This document shows, piece after piece, positions 8,476 to 17,294 of a DNA stretch of 64,000 nucleotides. The position numbers were made by a program, and so were the translations under genes. This DNA comes from Streptomyces luteolus (GTDB lineage Bacteria > Actinomycetota > Actinomycetes > Streptomycetales > Streptomycetaceae). The stretch spans positions 62,001 to 126,000 of the forward strand of contig NZ_JASCIS010000023.1 of NCBI RefSeq assembly GCF_029968015.1, given 5' to 3'. The notes beneath the pieces were generated by a model. It saw only the letters and a program-made list of their open reading frames with translations, had not been told where the DNA came from and searched no databases. Position 1 is the first letter of the stretch; every line of letters starts with the position of its first letter.

Positions 8476-9476
8476 CCGTGCCCTCCTCCGCCCCGCACCG
8501 GGTCGCCGTCCTCGTCCGGCACGGCGTACTGCCGATGGAGCTCGGCCTGGTCCACCAGCTCTTCGGCTCGGCCCGCTCCGCGCGCGGCGAGCCGCTGTAC
8601 TCCGTGGTGACCTGCGCGCTCACCCCCGGCATGATCCGTACCGACGCCGACTTCCCGATCCGCGCGGACCACGGCCCGCGGGCGCTCGCCGAGGCCGACA
8701 CGGTCCTGGTGCCCGCCTCCCACGAGGAGGACGAGTCGTACGCCGACGGCCTGCCGCCCGCGCTCGCCGCCGCCCTCGACCGGATCCCTTCCGGCACCCG
8801 TATCGCCTCGATCTGCACCGGCGCCTTCGTCCTCGCCGCGCACGGCCTCCTCGACGGCCGCAGCGCCACCACCCACTGGCTGTCCACGGACCACTTCGCC
8901 CGTACGTTCCCCGCGGTCCGGGTCGAGCCCGAGGTGCTCTACGTGGACGGCGGCCGCGTCCTCACCTCGGCGGGCGAGGCCGCGGGCGTCGACCTGTGCC
9001 TGCACATGATCCGCTGCGACTTCGGCGCGGCAGTCGCCGCCGACGTCGCCCGCCGCACGGTCGTACCGCCGCACCGCGAGGGCGGCCAGGCCCAGTACAT
9101 CCCGCGGCCGGTGGCGGAGCCGGGCGGGTCCTCCACGTCCGCAGCCCGCGCCTGGGCGTTGAGCCGACTTGAACAGCCCCTCACATTGCGGGAGTTGGCG
9201 GACCGCGAGGCGATGAGCGTACGTACCTTCAGCCGCCGCTTCCGCGAGGAGACGGGCCTGACCCCGATGCAGTGGCTGGGCAGACAACGCCTCGCACGGG
9301 CCCGGCAGTTGCTTGAGGAGACCGACCACACGGTGGACCGCGTGGCGGCGGAGTCGGGCTTCGGCACGGCGGCTTCCCTGCGCCAGCACTTCCAGGCTGC
9401 GCTGGGGGTGTCGCCCCGGGCTTACCGGGTGACGTTTCGGGGGCCGGGCGCGCCGGGGGAGGGTCGAAGGCCGTAG
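8472..9476 (+). CDS. GlxA-family transcriptional regulator (DJ-1/PfpI plus AraC HTH)
   Basis: A 334 aa one-component regulator. Residues about 8-170 form a DJ-1/PfpI-like domain with the elbow SICTGAFVLAAHGLLDGR; the C-terminal 100 residues are an AraC/XylS double helix-turn-helix (LTLRELADREAMSVRTFSRRF ... DRVAAESGFGTAASLRQHF). This architecture binds DNA and usually controls small-molecule catabolic genes; the ligand is not evident. The ATG overlaps the DUF445 stop, so it is translationally coupled to it. Confidence 0.92.
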   Translation: MTVPSSAPHRVAVLVRHGVLPMELGLVHQLFGSARSARGEPLYSVVTCALTPGMIRTDADFPIRADHGPRALAEADTVLVPASHEEDESYADGLPPALAAALDRIPSGTRIASICTGAFVLAAHGLLDGRSATTHWLSTDHFARTFPAVRVEPEVLYVDGGRVLTSAGEAAGVDLCLHMIRCDFGAAVAADVARRTVVPPHREGGQAQYIPRPVAEPGGSSTSAARAWALSRLEQPLTLRELADREAMSVRTFSRRFREETGLTPMQWLGRQRLARARQLLEETDHTVDRVAAESGFGTAASLRQHFQAALGVSPRAYRVTFRGPGAPGEGRRP

Positions 9477-9742
9477 ATCCTACGGCGGCCTCCGGGGGCG
9501 ACACGCCCGGGAAGTGAAGGCAGTCGTTTCCCGTCGCGGGAGGCTCGAGACTGTGTACGGCCGCCCGGCGTGAAGTGCTGCTCTCTCCCCATCTCCCTTG
9601 GATCCAGGGCGAGTTGAAGATCACGTAGCGGCGTTCCCGTAACCACCCAAGCCACCCCGCACCATCACACACAGCGGATACGACCTAGATTGGGACACAG
9701 CGGAACCGGCCCCGGAGAGCAGCGGGAGAGGGAGACACACAG

Positions 9743-10282
9743 GTGATCTGTTACGGAACGACCGTCCTCGACCTCGCCGAAGACCTGGTGGACGCCTACG
9801 CCGAGGTGTTCTCCGCACCCCCGTGGAACGAGGATGAGGAAACCATTCAGCGGTTCCACTACCGCCTCCGCGGCGACACGGAACGCCCCGGCTTCCGCGC
9901 CGTCCTCTCCCAGTCCCGCACCGGCATCGACGGCTTCGCGATCGCCTGGCTGACCCCGCGCGCGCTCCCGGACACCCCGACGTACGCGAAGATCCTCTCC
10001 CAACTCGGCGAGGCCCGCGTCGAGGAACTCCTGGCCGGAGCCCTGGAGTTGGACGAACTCGCCGTCCGCCGCCACGCCCGCCCCCAGGGCCTCGGCCGCA
10101 CCCTCCTCTCCGAACTCACCGCGGATGCACCGTCGGGCCGGGCTTGGGTCCCGATGTCCCGCGCTGCGAAGAACGCGGTGGCGAGCTATCAGCGCCTGGG
10201 GTGGAGGGAGGTTCCGCCTCTTCCGGGGGCGGGGAACGGGGTGGTGGTGTTGCTGTCTCCGGGGCATCCGGCTGTGGCGTAG
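9743..10282 (+). CDS. GNAT family N-acetyltransferase
   Basis: A 179 aa protein with the GNAT acetyl-CoA-binding motif A (ELDELAVRRHARPQGLGRTLL, about residues 98-118) followed by a motif B-like region (AAKNAVASYQRLGWRE) and an N-terminal DAYAEVFSAPPWNE segment typical of small GNATs. It starts at GTG 9743 behind a GGGAGAGGGAG ribosome site. The acceptor substrate is not predictable. The 266 bp upstream hold no further gene. Confidence 0.85.
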   Translation: MICYGTTVLDLAEDLVDAYAEVFSAPPWNEDEETIQRFHYRLRGDTERPGFRAVLSQSRTGIDGFAIAWLTPRALPDTPTYAKILSQLGEARVEELLAGALELDELAVRRHARPQGLGRTLLSELTADAPSGRAWVPMSRAAKNAVASYQRLGWREVPPLPGAGNGVVVLLSPGHPAVA

Positions 10283-10304
10283 CTCTCGCTCACGTGGGCG
10301 GGGC

Positions 10305-10610
10305 CTATCGAGCCTTCCGGTCCACGACCACCCACGAGGCCATCGCGACCCCACCGGCCACGATCCCGACGGCGGGCCACGCCCCGACCTTCTTGGCCAG
10401 CGGATGCGCGGCCCCGAATCCGGCCACGTACGCCGCGCTGAGCGCAGCGGCCACCTTCCCTCCGGCCTGTTGCTGCCACCCCCGCGCGGCGACGGCCCCG
10501 GCCGCGGCGAGGGCGACTCCGCCGAGGGGGCGCTTCTTGGTCCATCGGGCGATGGCGTATCCGCCCAGGAGTCCGGTTGCGGATGCGATGGTGGAGGTGG
10601 GGAAAGGCAT
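10305..10610 (-). CDS. Small conserved membrane protein, unknown function
   Basis: A 101 aa protein with three to four short hydrophobic helices rich in Ala and Gly (ATGLLGGYAIARW, VALAAAGAVAARGW, ALSAAYVAGFGAAHPLA, VGIVAGGVAMASWVVV). No catalytic motif is visible. It is convergent with the GNAT gene and downstream of the PLD-helicase. It looks like a small actinobacterial membrane protein; I do not recognise a named family. Confidence 0.7.
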   Translation of the reverse strand: MPFPTSTIASATGLLGGYAIARWTKKRPLGGVALAAAGAVAARGWQQQAGGKVAAALSAAYVAGFGAAHPLAKKVGAWPAVGIVAGGVAMASWVVVDRKAR

Positions 10611-10643
10611 AAGAGCTCCAGGCGCTGTGGGGGCTTATCGGGG

Positions 10644-13600
10644 CTAGCTGGGTGTGATGGACGAATACATCCAGGCATCGGCGGGGAGTTCGTACTTCAA
10701 CCGCCAGGTGATGGCCATCGGCTTGCTCCCAGCGTGCTTGTCGTAGCTGGCCGGACCCAGCAACATCCAGGGCTGAGACTTTCCGATGTCGGTGTTCTTG
10801 TAGCGGCGCATGAACAACAGGACGTGGCTTCCCTGTTGTTCATGCCACTGGTATCGGAGGCCGGTTGGCGAGCTCTCAGACGTTTGATTCTGAGACTCCC
10901 AGTGGAACAGTGTGGGGCTCAGCGCGTAGTCCTTGTATCGGACCGTGGGTGAGAAGTCCTTATCGCTCTTCTCTAGAGTGATGAGAAGTGCGTCGGTCTT
11001 GAAGTCATCAACCCACTGAACCCCTTGGGCGAACGAGCCTGGCATCTGACCGCCGAAGCGGGCGACGCCGAGAGAAGCCAGAATCTCGGACCGGTTGTAG
11101 GAGCTGTGTACCTTCAGAGGTACGTGAGCGTGCGGTCCTTCCAGTGGGATGGGGAAGTGATCGAAGCGATCGAGCACGTACTTCAGAACCTGCCGCAACT
11201 CGTCACGAAAATCAGCCTGCTCCCGCAGCGATTCCAAACCCTGCTGGTAGCTGCTGAATCCGCCAGCCTTGTCCCACAGATTGAAGAACAGCATCCGGGC
11301 GTACGTCTGGTCCCGCGGTGACAGCGATTCGTAGTTGGGCGCATCGTCGTCTAGGAGGTGGAGGTACGCGTGGGCGCGCTCGGGGTCGTCTACGTGCAAG
11401 AAGGCGTGGATGCGTTTGAGGAGATCGGCTTCGCCAGCAGGACCCTGTTCGTCGAGAATGCGGGCCTTGCGCAGAATCGTGGTCCACGAGTTGCTGCTCT
11501 TGTAGAGCTCCTTGATCTCTCGGCGGCTCTCTCGCAGGTAGCTCTTGAGGTCGGGAGTGCTGTAGGCCCGGACTTCCTTCGCCAGGGTATTAACATTCGC
11601 CTTTATCTGGGTTCGAATGTTATCGAGGACGAGTTCCTTCGACTTCCCTTCAAGTAGGATCTGACATCCGGAAGGTAGTTGAGGGAAATCGCGCTCGATC
11701 TGGTTAATGAGGCGGTTGCGGGACGAGTTGGTCATCGCCCTGAACTGCTCCTCGAATCGGAACTCCGCCCGGTGCTGACCGATGAAGTCGAGGACTGTGA
11801 GAACTGGCTTATTGGCGGTGCGCCGAAGCCCGCGGCCGAGCTGCTGCAGGAAAATCGTCGCACTGTTGGTGGGACGCAGGAGCAGGAGCGTGTCTACGTC
11901 AGGGATGTCGAGACCTTCGTTGAACAGGTCTACGGAGAAGATCACCTGGAGCCTTCCGTCGCGAAGGTCGGCGAGTGCCTTGTCGCGAACGGTTTCCTTC
12001 GACTCGCTGTCCAGGGCGACAGCCTTGAACCCGGCTTGACTGAAGAACTCCGCCATGAAGTGCGCATGCTTCTTGTTCACGCAGAACCCAAGCGCGCGCA
12101 TAGCTCCCGGTCGTGAGACCTTGTCCAGAATCTGCTTGACCACGATCCGCGCACGAGCGTGGTTTCCAGTGTAGAGATTCCCCAACTCGCTATCGCTGTA
12201 GGACCCTTGCTGCCAGCCCACCTGGGTTAGGTCCGTGCCATCCGGGATTCCGAAATAGTGGAACGGGCAGAGGAGGTCGTTCTCCAGGGCCTCCCACAAG
12301 CGCATTTCAGCCGCGATGCGACCTTCGAAATACAGGTCCTGAACGTTGAATCCATCAGCCCGCTCGGGCGTTGCCGTGAGACCGAGGAGCTGCTTTGGCT
12401 TGAAGTGCTTGATGATCCGCTCGTACGTCTGCGCCTTGGCATGATGAAACTCGTCGATCACGATGATGTCGAAGTGACCGGGTTCCAATTGCTCGAGGCG
12501 ATCAGCGTTCAGCGACTGCACGCTGGCGAACACGTGCTGCCAGTCGCGGGGATCGGCGCCTCCATGAAGTAGCTCGCCGAACGATGCGTCCACCAAGACC
12601 TCTCGGTATGTCCTCAGGGACTGCCGGAGGATCTCCTTACGGTGGGCCACGAAGAGGAGGCGCGGATTGTTCCCATCGAACTTGCTACGCAGGTCGCGAT
12701 AGTCCAACGCCGCCATCACGGTCTTGCCCGTTCCCGTGGCCGCGACCAGCAGGTTTTCGGTATGCCCGTGGATCTCACGCTCGATGCGGAGCCGCTCCAG
12801 CATGTCCTTCTGGTGAGGGAAGGGGCGCACTTCCATGCCGGACAGGCTGATCTGGGCGTCCTCCGAAGACCCGCCTCCACCGGCCTGCCACAGAGCCTGA
12901 TCGAGTCGCTCCTCGTCGATGTCTGGGTTGTAGTCCTCGAAGCTGGTGTCGTTCCAGTACGCGTCGAAGGTTGCCTCGAACTTGCCGAGCACTGCGGGGG
13001 TGGCCACAGACGACAGACGTACGTTCCACTCAAGGCCGTCGAGCAACGCTGCCTTGGAGAGGTTCGAGCTTCCGACGTACGCGGTGTCGAATCTGCTGTT
13101 TCGCCGGAACAGCCAGGCCTTCGCGTGCAGCCGGGTCGACCTGATCTCGTAATTGACCTTTACTTCTGCGCCGAACTCCCGGACCAGGCGGTCGAGTGCG
13201 ATGCGGTCCGTGGCGCCGATGTAGGTCGTGGTGATGACGCGAATCGGTACGTTGCGTCGCTTTGCGTCACGCAGAGCATCTTCGAGCACGCGGATGCCGT
13301 ACCACTTCACGAAGGCGCAGAGCAGGTCGATGCGGTCCGCAGTGGCCAGCTCCGCGCGCAGCTCGGTGCCCAGACTTGGGTCGTCAGGGGAATTGGTGAT
13401 CAGAGCGGTTTCTGAGAGCGGCGTTGCCGGGCGTATCGCGTACACCCCGGGCGCTTCCTGCTCAGCCAGGGCGAGGAGTTGCCGGGGACCATCCGCGATG
13501 AGACCGACTGCTGCGTCAACATCGGGGTCAGGGGCAGCGACGGCCAGCGACTCCATGATCTGGTTGGCCGCCGCCAGCCGTTTGTCGTGGGGGAGTTGAA

Positions 13601-13790
13601 GAAGTCTGCGCTGCGCTGCTTCCGCGATATGTCGGGCAAGCACGTGAGGTGATGACTCCGTACTCACCTCCGCGTCGATGGCCTTCCAGCCAGCGGCCTG
13701 TAGCTGCTCTATCTGGTTCTGCAAGCTGTGGGTGACCAGCTTCTCGTAGACACCTGCGGCCGGCTGGGTCGCGTCCCCCGTATCCACCAC
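10644..13790 (-). CDS. PLD nuclease-SF2 helicase with DUF3427-type C-terminus
   Basis: A 1048 aa multidomain protein. I take the GTG at 13790, which has GAGGGA upstream. About residues 120-290 form a phospholipase D-like nuclease domain with a single HxK motif (LHAKAWLF, His222) followed by YVGSSNLSKAAL. A DEAD/DEAH superfamily 2 helicase core follows: AATGTGKT (about 350), VIDEFHHAK (about 445), GLTATPERADG (about 470) and the arginine finger QQLGRGLRRT (about 650). The remaining 350 residues match the DUF3427 C-terminal region of such helicases. Proteins of this design are found in restriction/defence-like settings; nucleic acid cleavage coupled to ATP-driven translocation is likely, but its target is unknown. 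Base composition is clearly less GC-rich than the flanking genes, pointing to transfer. Confidence 0.9.
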   Translation of the reverse strand: MVDTGDATQPAAGVYEKLVTHSLQNQIEQLQAAGWKAIDAEVSTESSPHVLARHIAEAAQRRLLQLPHDKRLAAANQIMESLAVAAPDPDVDAAVGLIADGPRQLLALAEQEAPGVYAIRPATPLSETALITNSPDDPSLGTELRAELATADRIDLLCAFVKWYGIRVLEDALRDAKRRNVPIRVITTTYIGATDRIALDRLVREFGAEVKVNYEIRSTRLHAKAWLFRRNSRFDTAYVGSSNLSKAALLDGLEWNVRLSSVATPAVLGKFEATFDAYWNDTSFEDYNPDIDEERLDQALWQAGGGGSSEDAQISLSGMEVRPFPHQKDMLERLRIEREIHGHTENLLVAATGTGKTVMAALDYRDLRSKFDGNNPRLLFVAHRKEILRQSLRTYREVLVDASFGELLHGGADPRDWQHVFASVQSLNADRLEQLEPGHFDIIVIDEFHHAKAQTYERIIKHFKPKQLLGLTATPERADGFNVQDLYFEGRIAAEMRLWEALENDLLCPFHYFGIPDGTDLTQVGWQQGSYSDSELGNLYTGNHARARIVVKQILDKVSRPGAMRALGFCVNKKHAHFMAEFFSQAGFKAVALDSESKETVRDKALADLRDGRLQVIFSVDLFNEGLDIPDVDTLLLLRPTNSATIFLQQLGRGLRRTANKPVLTVLDFIGQHRAEFRFEEQFRAMTNSSRNRLINQIERDFPQLPSGCQILLEGKSKELVLDNIRTQIKANVNTLAKEVRAYSTPDLKSYLRESRREIKELYKSSNSWTTILRKARILDEQGPAGEADLLKRIHAFLHVDDPERAHAYLHLLDDDAPNYESLSPRDQTYARMLFFNLWDKAGGFSSYQQGLESLREQADFRDELRQVLKYVLDRFDHFPIPLEGPHAHVPLKVHSSYNRSEILASLGVARFGGQMPGSFAQGVQWVDDFKTDALLITLEKSDKDFSPTVRYKDYALSPTLFHWESQNQTSESSPTGLRYQWHEQQGSHVLLFMRRYKNTDIGKSQPWMLLGPASYDKHAGSKPMAITWRLKYELPADAWMYSSITPS

Positions 13791-13936
13791 GTGTGCTCCC
13801 TCGTGCCAGGAATGGTTACGCCAAGTTCTAACAGGCGTCGCTGACAGCGTCGGAGGCAGTTGTGTTCCAGCCACGCCCATCACCAGGCTGGAAATGGGCG
13901 TGGCGCGGCAGAAGTTCGCCTGGTGTGGGCGGCTGC

Positions 13937-14305
13937 TCAGGCGGTTGGGGAGGGCGGTTCCGAGTGGCCTACCTGGTCAGGTCCGTCACCAGGTGCGATG
14001 GGATCCAGGTCCTCGGGGTCTTCGACTGCAGGGAGGCGTGCGCCTCGGCTCTCGGCGACTCGAAGCACGTCACTCAGGGCCTCAGTCAACCGGCATGCAA
14101 GGAAACGGAGTTCACCGTTCGGTAGCTTCGGGTCGTCGAGCATGTGAGTCGCGTGCGCGAGCAGATCCGATCCCATTCCAAGTTGCATAGCCTCGATGTT
14201 GTCCGCGACTCGTGACAGGTAGCCGGTTCCGTCCCCAACGAGGTAACACGGCCTCCCGTCCTCGTTGACCCACGGAAGCAGCCTGAGGGTTCCTGATGCG
14301 GTCAT
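13937..14305 (-). CDS. Small actinobacterial protein, unknown function (122 aa)
   Basis: A soluble 122 aa protein starting MTASGTLRLLPWVNEDGRPC, with a helical middle (RVADNIEAMQLGMGSDLLAHA) and an acidic Pro/Asp-rich C-terminal tail. I recognise it as a type found repeatedly in Streptomyces beside XRE regulators, but know no function. Its ATG overlaps the stop of the preceding small gene by 4 bp, so the two are translationally coupled. It sits between the XRE regulator and the PLD-helicase on the same strand. Confidence 0.75.
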   Translation of the reverse strand: MTASGTLRLLPWVNEDGRPCYLVGDGTGYLSRVADNIEAMQLGMGSDLLAHATHMLDDPKLPNGELRFLACRLTEALSDVLRVAESRGARLPAVEDPEDLDPIAPGDGPDQVGHSEPPSPTA

Positions 14306-14610
14306 GATGCGCCCACCGCAACCCCGTGGATCACGCGAGGCCCAAGGTCAATGCCGTGCACCGCGAACCAAAGAACTCGTCGCCGACCACGTTGAAGTTG
14401 CGCCTCCCGCCTTACCTCGTGGGCCACGTAGTAAGGCCGGACCAGCCCCATCGCCTCGCCTGACAGGGCCGGTACGGGAAGCGGAGGGCAGCTAGGCCCG
14501 ATGGGCGTTGGGCCGTAGGGGAGTCCGTCATGCGTAGCTCGATGACTGCCAGATGCCGGAAGTAACCAGCACAGCACTACTTCGAAGATCCGAGCGATAC
14601 AGTGCGCCAT
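14302..14610 (-). CDS. Small actinobacterial protein, unknown function (102 aa)
   Basis: A 102 aa protein starting MAHCIARIFEVVLCWLLPA, with a central Pro-rich stretch and a conserved end ALSGEAMGLVRPYYVAHE ... WFAVHGIDLGPRVIHGV. This pattern recurs as a short gene in many Streptomyces. I chose ATG 14610; ATG 14637 in the same frame is possible. It is coupled by an ATGA overlap to the 122 aa gene downstream. No domain of known function is visible. Confidence 0.7.
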   Translation of the reverse strand: MAHCIARIFEVVLCWLLPASGSHRATHDGLPYGPTPIGPSCPPLPVPALSGEAMGLVRPYYVAHEVRREAQLQRGRRRVLWFAVHGIDLGPRVIHGVAVGAS

Positions 14611-14742
14611 GTCGACCTGCTTTCTCAGGTTGGCCATGCCCCCGGACCGGTCGCACGGTCGCGGGGGTCTTCGGTAGTCGCGTACGGACTGACCGTAGAG
14701 GCGCTGAGAAAGGAGAAGGGGCACAGTTTGTGCCCCTCGCGT

Positions 14743-15993
14743 TCAGGCCGCCAAGAGGCCGATTTTTACGGCCAGTTCGCTGGCCCTCCGCCGCTGTGCC
14801 GGACTCTTCGAGTCAGCCTCTTCCAGGACGATGCGGCGGGCATAGCCGTTGTAACGAATCGTCTCGGGTGCTGCTTCAAAGGCCTTATCGAGGGCCGCGA
14901 GCGCTGCCTCGGCCTGACCGTCTAGTTGGTAGCCGCGCGCTTCCTCGATACGGTGCCGGGCCCGCCGTGGGCGGGAAGGGATCGTTGTCGTGTCCGCTGC
15001 CGCAGCCTGCCGGACACTTTCCCCACCCGCGTGCAACTCAACTGCGACCGTTACGGCATGCGCCCCCATGACGGCCCTCGAGAACGACGTGACGGGGTGG
15101 AAGTAGTCGGCAGGCAGCCGGTCGGCCACCGCCCGTGCCGTGTCCCAGTAGCGCCAAGCCGTACCCGTATCGCCTCGACGCGCGGCGGTGTATCCGGCCT
15201 CGAATTGCAGGGCGCCCGCAATCGCGAGTACGTCAGGGGTGGCTTCCGGGAGCAGCGGCTCGAGGTAGCGCAGAGTCTCAAGGTTCACTGCGTCTGCAGC
15301 GTCGAAATGCGCGTGCCCGCTATCGCGGTGAGCCTGGGTTGCCAACCAGGCCGCAACTCCCAGAGCGTGCGGGTCTTCGGATTCCTGCGCGGCGATCAGG
15401 CTGCGCTCGACGACGCGCCACAGCAGCGATGAGTCGGGCTGGTAGGCGAGGAAGAACTGGCTCAGGCTGTAGACCTCTGCCAGCAGGCTCTGGGCTGCTC
15501 GGCGGTTGCCCGCCGAATCGGCCTGCCACGCAGCTTGTTGCGCGTCATGGATCAGGTCCGGCAGCAGAGCTCCGATGACGTCACGATGGTGTGGAGAGGA
15601 ATGCCGAGCACCCCACGCGCGGGAGAGCCGCTCGCGAAGGTGAGCACGGGGTGGCGCCTCACGCCGAGAAGCCATGGGGTAGGTGTTGATGGCGTCGCGG
15701 ACTTGGGGGAGGCGGGCGTGTCCAGGGCCGACGAACAAGTCAACGGCCAGGGACTGGTCGCCGGTCAGCTCCGCGAGCTCACGTACGCGCAGGGCTTCCG
15801 CGATACGCAACACCGCGGGGAGCTTCGGCATCTGGAGCCGTCCGCCCTCAACTTGCTTGACCCAGCTCGGAGATTTCCCTACTAGACCGGCCAAAACGGA
15901 CCGGCTCATCCCGCGACGGGTTCGCAGAATCTGCATGCGCTGACCGAATGCGACCGGCTCCAGGAACGGGTCGGGGGTGGCGTCTGAAGACAC
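14743..15993 (-). CDS. XRE-family helix-turn-helix regulator with TPR-like C-terminal domain
   Basis: A 416 aa regulator. The first 75 residues contain an XRE/Cro HTH (FGQRMQILRTRRGMSRSVLA, GLVGKSPSWVKQVEGGRLQM). The rest is all-helical and resembles the TPR-like repeats of actinobacterial Spr1814/QueC-type XRE regulators (for example AWLATQAHRDSGHAHFDAAD, AGYTAARRGDTGTAWRYWD). GTG 15993 is chosen because AGGGG lies 7 nt upstream; the in-frame ATG at 16023 lacks a site. It heads the low-GC minus-strand block and may control the small genes and the PLD-helicase. Confidence 0.85.
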   Translation of the reverse strand: MSSDATPDPFLEPVAFGQRMQILRTRRGMSRSVLAGLVGKSPSWVKQVEGGRLQMPKLPAVLRIAEALRVRELAELTGDQSLAVDLFVGPGHARLPQVRDAINTYPMASRREAPPRAHLRERLSRAWGARHSSPHHRDVIGALLPDLIHDAQQAAWQADSAGNRRAAQSLLAEVYSLSQFFLAYQPDSSLLWRVVERSLIAAQESEDPHALGVAAWLATQAHRDSGHAHFDAADAVNLETLRYLEPLLPEATPDVLAIAGALQFEAGYTAARRGDTGTAWRYWDTARAVADRLPADYFHPVTSFSRAVMGAHAVTVAVELHAGGESVRQAAAADTTTIPSRPRRARHRIEEARGYQLDGQAEAALAALDKAFEAAPETIRYNGYARRIVLEEADSKSPAQRRRASELAVKIGLLAA

Positions 15994-16163
15994 GGACTTG
16001 CCCCTCTCTATGCAGCTCGTCATCGACAGGGTACGGGGATCGGTCCGTGCCCGGTGATCGCTTGAGGGGAGTGCCCGGGTGTACGAGGTTCAGTGCTCTG
16101 CAGCGCTGAACTTCGCTGCGCGCCCCAGGAGTTCGGGCGATGGTACGGGTGAGGGGGCCACCC

Positions 16164-17147
16164 TCAAGCTCCATGACACATCGAGTACGAAACCCCCGAC
16201 CCACACCAACACCCCCCCTCAGGCGGCCACTCCACAGCCCGTCCCCGTGCGGCCAGCGTCGTCGCGTACTGCGGGAGCAGGGAGGTGTCCTCCGGTGAGG
16301 ATGCCTCCGAGGCGGCGAAGGCCTCGTAGGAGGGGACCGTGGCTGTGACGATGCCGAGGTTGGGGGTGCCGGAGGCGGCGAGTTCGCGGAGGGAGGACTC
16401 TATGGTCGTCAGGTGGTCCTCGTGGGAGGGGTACTCCGAGGTCAGCGAGGGGTACGCCGTGAGGAGTTCGGTCAGTTCCGTGTTCGGCCAGTGCAGGACC
16501 GCCACCGGGAACGGGCGGGAGAGGGCCGCGCGGTACGTGCCCAGCTCGGCGCGGAGGCGGGCGATCTCGGCGCGGAGTTCCGTGGGGTCCTCGGAGCCGA
16601 GGGACCAGAGGCGCTTCGGGTCGTGCAGCTCGTCGAGGGGGACCGTGGCCGTGCTGGACTCGTCGGCCCTGATGTCCCACGTGTCGTGTTCCAGGGCCAG
16701 GAGGCGGCGGACGCGGTGGCGGCCCAGGAGGAGCGGCAGCGCGTCCGGCGGGGTCGGGCCCGTGGGGGAGATGAGGAGGGTGACCGCCTTGGTGAACACC
16801 TCGTGCGCCTGCTGGAGTTCGTCGTGGGATTCGAGGGCCTCCGCGGCGATCACCCAGGGGGACGCCTCGCGCGGGGCCGTCGTGCGGATGCCGTCGATGA
16901 TCGCGCGGGCCTCCGCCTCGTGCCCGTACTCCCAGAGGTTCGACGCCTTCAGGGCGCGGATCAGGGACGGGTGCCTGGGCGTGCCGGCGAGCAGGTCGTC
17001 GTAGAGGGTCGTGGCCCGCTCGCGTTCGCCGGACAGCTCCAGGTGCGCGGCGGCGTGCAGGAGCAGCTGTTCGGCGTCCTCCGGGTACTGCGCCGCAGTA
17101 CGCAGCAGGCGTTCGGCTTCGGCGGTGTGATCCGTTTCGGGGCGCAT
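16164..17147 (-). CDS. TPR protein with C-terminal SEC-C zinc motif
   Basis: A 327 aa soluble protein. The N-terminal half has TPR-like helices (AEAERLLRTAAQYPEDAEQLLLHAA is the first repeat region; LWEYGHEAEARAIIDGI another). The C-terminus is a SEC-C motif: CWCGSGVSYSMCHG, with spacing C-x-C-G-S-G-x-x-Y-x-x-C-H, which binds zinc in SecA and many stand-alone proteins. GTG 17156 is an alternative start. It is divergent from the class E sortase gene. Function is unknown. Confidence 0.8.
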   Translation of the reverse strand: MRPETDHTAEAERLLRTAAQYPEDAEQLLLHAAAHLELSGERERATTLYDDLLAGTPRHPSLIRALKASNLWEYGHEAEARAIIDGIRTTAPREASPWVIAAEALESHDELQQAHEVFTKAVTLLISPTGPTPPDALPLLLGRHRVRRLLALEHDTWDIRADESSTATVPLDELHDPKRLWSLGSEDPTELRAEIARLRAELGTYRAALSRPFPVAVLHWPNTELTELLTAYPSLTSEYPSHEDHLTTIESSLRELAASGTPNLGIVTATVPSYEAFAASEASSPEDTSLLPQYATTLAARGRAVEWPPEGGCWCGSGVSYSMCHGA

Positions 17148-17294
17148 GGGGGACACCGTACTGCCGTGTCCGGGATCGGTGGAGGGCCGTTTCGGTTCCG
17201 TCGGGAGAGGCGCTGTGCCGGTGTGGCTCTGGTGAGTTGCGGGCGTACGGCTTATCCTCCGGCCCTCCGGGGACGAGGCCGGGGAGGAGGCGCC

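Noticed and set aside
10644..15993. Integrative element with att sites around the low-GC block
   Set aside because: No integrase, transposase or direct repeats at the borders, and no adjacent tRNA gene, were seen.
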